A program made the translations under genes and the position numbers. A DNA stretch of 6,791 nt from contig DAOVTC010000057.1 in the NCBI GenBank assembly GCA_030633285.1, forward strand, positions 1 through 6,791. Direction: 5' to 3'. The notes below the pieces were generated by a model that did not search any database, was not told the origin of the DNA, and saw only the letters and a list, made by a program, of their open reading frames with translations. Shown piece by piece: positions 5,862 to 6,791 of the stretch. Origin of the DNA: Flavobacteriaceae bacterium. GTDB taxonomy: Bacteria > Bacteroidota > Bacteroidia > Flavobacteriales > Flavobacteriaceae. The first letter of the stretch is position 1; each line of letters begins with the position of its first letter.

Positions 5862-6395
5862 CTATTCAAACCAAAGAGTGATATACTTTATCTTTGCCAT
5901 ATCTGGAATTTGATCTTCTCTAATTTTATTCATATCAAATTCAGCCAATTTTAAATCTTTTTTATCCAAAGCAACTGTAGCATTGATCTCATCAATAAAA
6001 ACAATAGCCGAAGTAAAAGATGGTTCAATTTTACTTATTGAATAATTGTCTAAAATATCTTTGTAGGTAGAAGCTGTTGACAAACCTTTTTCAGTATTAT
6101 ATTTATCACTAAAAATTTTTATATTTTCAATTGTTATTAATGAATCTCCTCTAAACTTTGGTTTTATTATCAACAAGAGAATTCCTTCTTTATTATAAAT
6201 TTCATACTTTCTATATACATCCGATTCTTCTGGTAATTTTACAATTGAATCCTTTTTAAATAACTTATCTAATTCTGATATTTTTGTGTTTAAATTAATT
6301 TTACCAAGTTGATTCTTAGTAATTATGCTATCTTTATTATTGTTACACTGAATAAATATCAGGCTTATTAAAAATAGAGTGATTATCTTTTTCAT
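5862..6395 (-). CDS. Hypothetical lipoprotein
   Basis: This 177-residue protein starts with a lipoprotein signal peptide: MKK, a hydrophobic stretch to residue 15, then Q16-C17 followed by NNNKDS. The lipobox (FIQC) is loose but acceptable for Bacteroidota. The mature part is mixed alpha/beta. It begins with a LGKINLNTKISELDKLF segment (30-46) and later has the pattern KYNTEKGLSTASTYKDIL, seen in several small envelope proteins of unknown function that share an 'x-T-x-KG-(I/L)-x-x-x-ST-x-x-(D/E)-(L/I)' stretch. No enzyme motif is visible. It is probably anchored in the outer membrane facing the periplasm or surface. It begins 3 bp after the HerA-like gene's stop, so the two are very likely cotranscribed and any ribosome-binding signal lies within the end of that gene. 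Confidence 0.82.
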   Translation of the reverse strand: MKKIITLFLISLIFIQCNNNKDSIITKNQLGKINLNTKISELDKLFKKDSIVKLPEESDVYRKYEIYNKEGILLLIIKPKFRGDSLITIENIKIFSDKYNTEKGLSTASTYKDILDNYSISKIEPSFTSAIVFIDEINATVALDKKDLKLAEFDMNKIREDQIPDMAKIKYITLWFE

Positions 6396-6398
6396 ATT

Positions 6399-6791
6399 TT
6401 ATTTTTTTAATACTTTATTTAAAATTCCAAAAACACCTCTTATAAAGGTCGCACTAGTTACCAATTTTAATAAAGGATTCATTCGAGTACTTTTTCGTTT
6501 TGATGTACTTTTACTCTGTTTTTGTTCTTTAGTTTTTTCCTGTTCCTTATTAATATCTTTTATTTTTTCATTTAAAATTTCAAACGCACTATCTCTATCA
6601 ATTTCTTCATTATATTTTTGAGATATCTTTGATGAGTTTAACAACTCTTTCAATTCATTTTCATTTAAAATATCCATTCTACTCATCGGTGCTCTTAGCA
6701 TTGTTTTGGCTAGTGGTGTTGGTTTTCCTTTTTCGCTTAAAGCGGAAACTAAGGCTTCTCCAATACCTAATTCAGTCAAAACTTGAGATGT
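6399..6791 (-). CDS. HerA-like helicase/DUF853 ATPase (partial, C-terminal 130 residues)
   Basis: The open frame enters from the right edge and stops at 6399-6401, so only the C-terminus is present. The first visible residues, TSQVLTELGIGEALVSALSE, and the following KGKPTPL segment fit the DUF853 (YjgR-like, HerA-related) ATPases just after their nucleotide-binding core. The segment KYNEEIDRDSAFEILNEKI matches their conserved tail. A lysine-rich, charged linker (KEQEKTKEQKQSKSTSKRKST) and a short hydrophobic-basic end follow. The Walker A and B motifs would be outside the window. The TTG at 6779 is only an internal Leu codon, not a start. Family knowledge: a predicted ring-forming P-loop ATPase of uncertain function. 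It is the first visible gene of the minus-strand run; its promoter is beyond the window. Confidence 0.85.
   Translation of the reverse strand, partial: TSQVLTELGIGEALVSALSEKGKPTPLAKTMLRAPMSRMDILNENELKELLNSSKISQKYNEEIDRDSAFEILNEKIKDINKEQEKTKEQKQSKSTSKRKSTRMNPLLKLVTSATFIRGVFGILNKVLKK

Noticed and set aside
6391..6440. Short T-rich and A-rich tracts as a promoter for the lipoprotein
   Set aside because: The start is only 3 bp after the preceding stop and no TAnnTTTG box with a spaced TTG was found; cotranscription explains it better.
6379..6621. Plus-strand hydrophobic open frame at the right end
   Set aside because: It is the reverse complement of the Lys/Glu-rich HerA-like tail, which naturally reads as Phe/Leu/Ser-rich; no real membrane protein is implied.
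6777..6779. TTG as a start codon for a short 126-residue protein
   Set aside because: The frame stays open to the window edge, and the upstream codons (T-S-Q-V) continue the conserved DUF853 sequence, so this is an internal leucine.

Overview
The window is strongly AT-rich. It carries typical Bacteroidota (Flavobacteriia-like) features: A/T-rich start contexts without clear Shine-Dalgarno sequences, flavobacterial signal peptides, and an ammonia-lyase closely resembling the tyrosine ammonia-lyase of Flavobacterium flexirubin clusters. Nine protein genes are supported. Two of them are cut by the window edges. I see no RNA gene, insertion sequence, CRISPR array or origin.

Left part (1-4443): a piece of what looks like a flexirubin (dialkylresorcinol/aryl-polyene pigment) biosynthesis cluster. 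On the minus strand, in transcription order, lie a tyrosine ammonia-lyase (3084-1558), a secreted WG-repeat protein (1493-360) and a FabG-type 3-oxoacyl-ACP reductase (351 to beyond base 1). Divergent from the lyase, across a 105-bp AT-rich spacer, is a plus-strand flavin-dependent halogenase-like oxidoreductase (3190-4443). The proposed joint role is as follows. The lyase makes 4-coumarate as the aromatic starter, and FabG works in elongation of the polyene chain on an acyl carrier protein. The flavoenzyme may modify the aromatic ring by halogenation or hydroxylation. The WG protein has no known place in this pathway and is the odd member. The core dialkylresorcinol genes (darA/darB), ketosynthases and carrier proteins are not in view and would be expected to the left of base 1.

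Right part (4467-6791): a tightly packed minus-strand gene run that converges on the flavoenzyme gene. In transcription order it holds the C-terminus of a HerA-like/DUF853 ATPase, a short lipoprotein, a FMN-binding split-barrel protein of the pyridoxamine-5'-phosphate-oxidase superfamily, a cupin that lacks the usual metal-binding histidines, and a DUF1801 protein. Junctions are 3 bp, 17 bp, a 4-bp ATGA overlap, and 5 bp, so one transcript is likely. The genes look like housekeeping or accessory genes with no evident shared pathway.

Nothing here is clearly a new system. The most interesting points are the complete set of halogenase signature motifs in the flavoenzyme, the WG-repeat protein lodged between two pigment genes, the metal-site-less cupin translationally coupled to a flavoprotein, and short repeats in the divergent promoter region.
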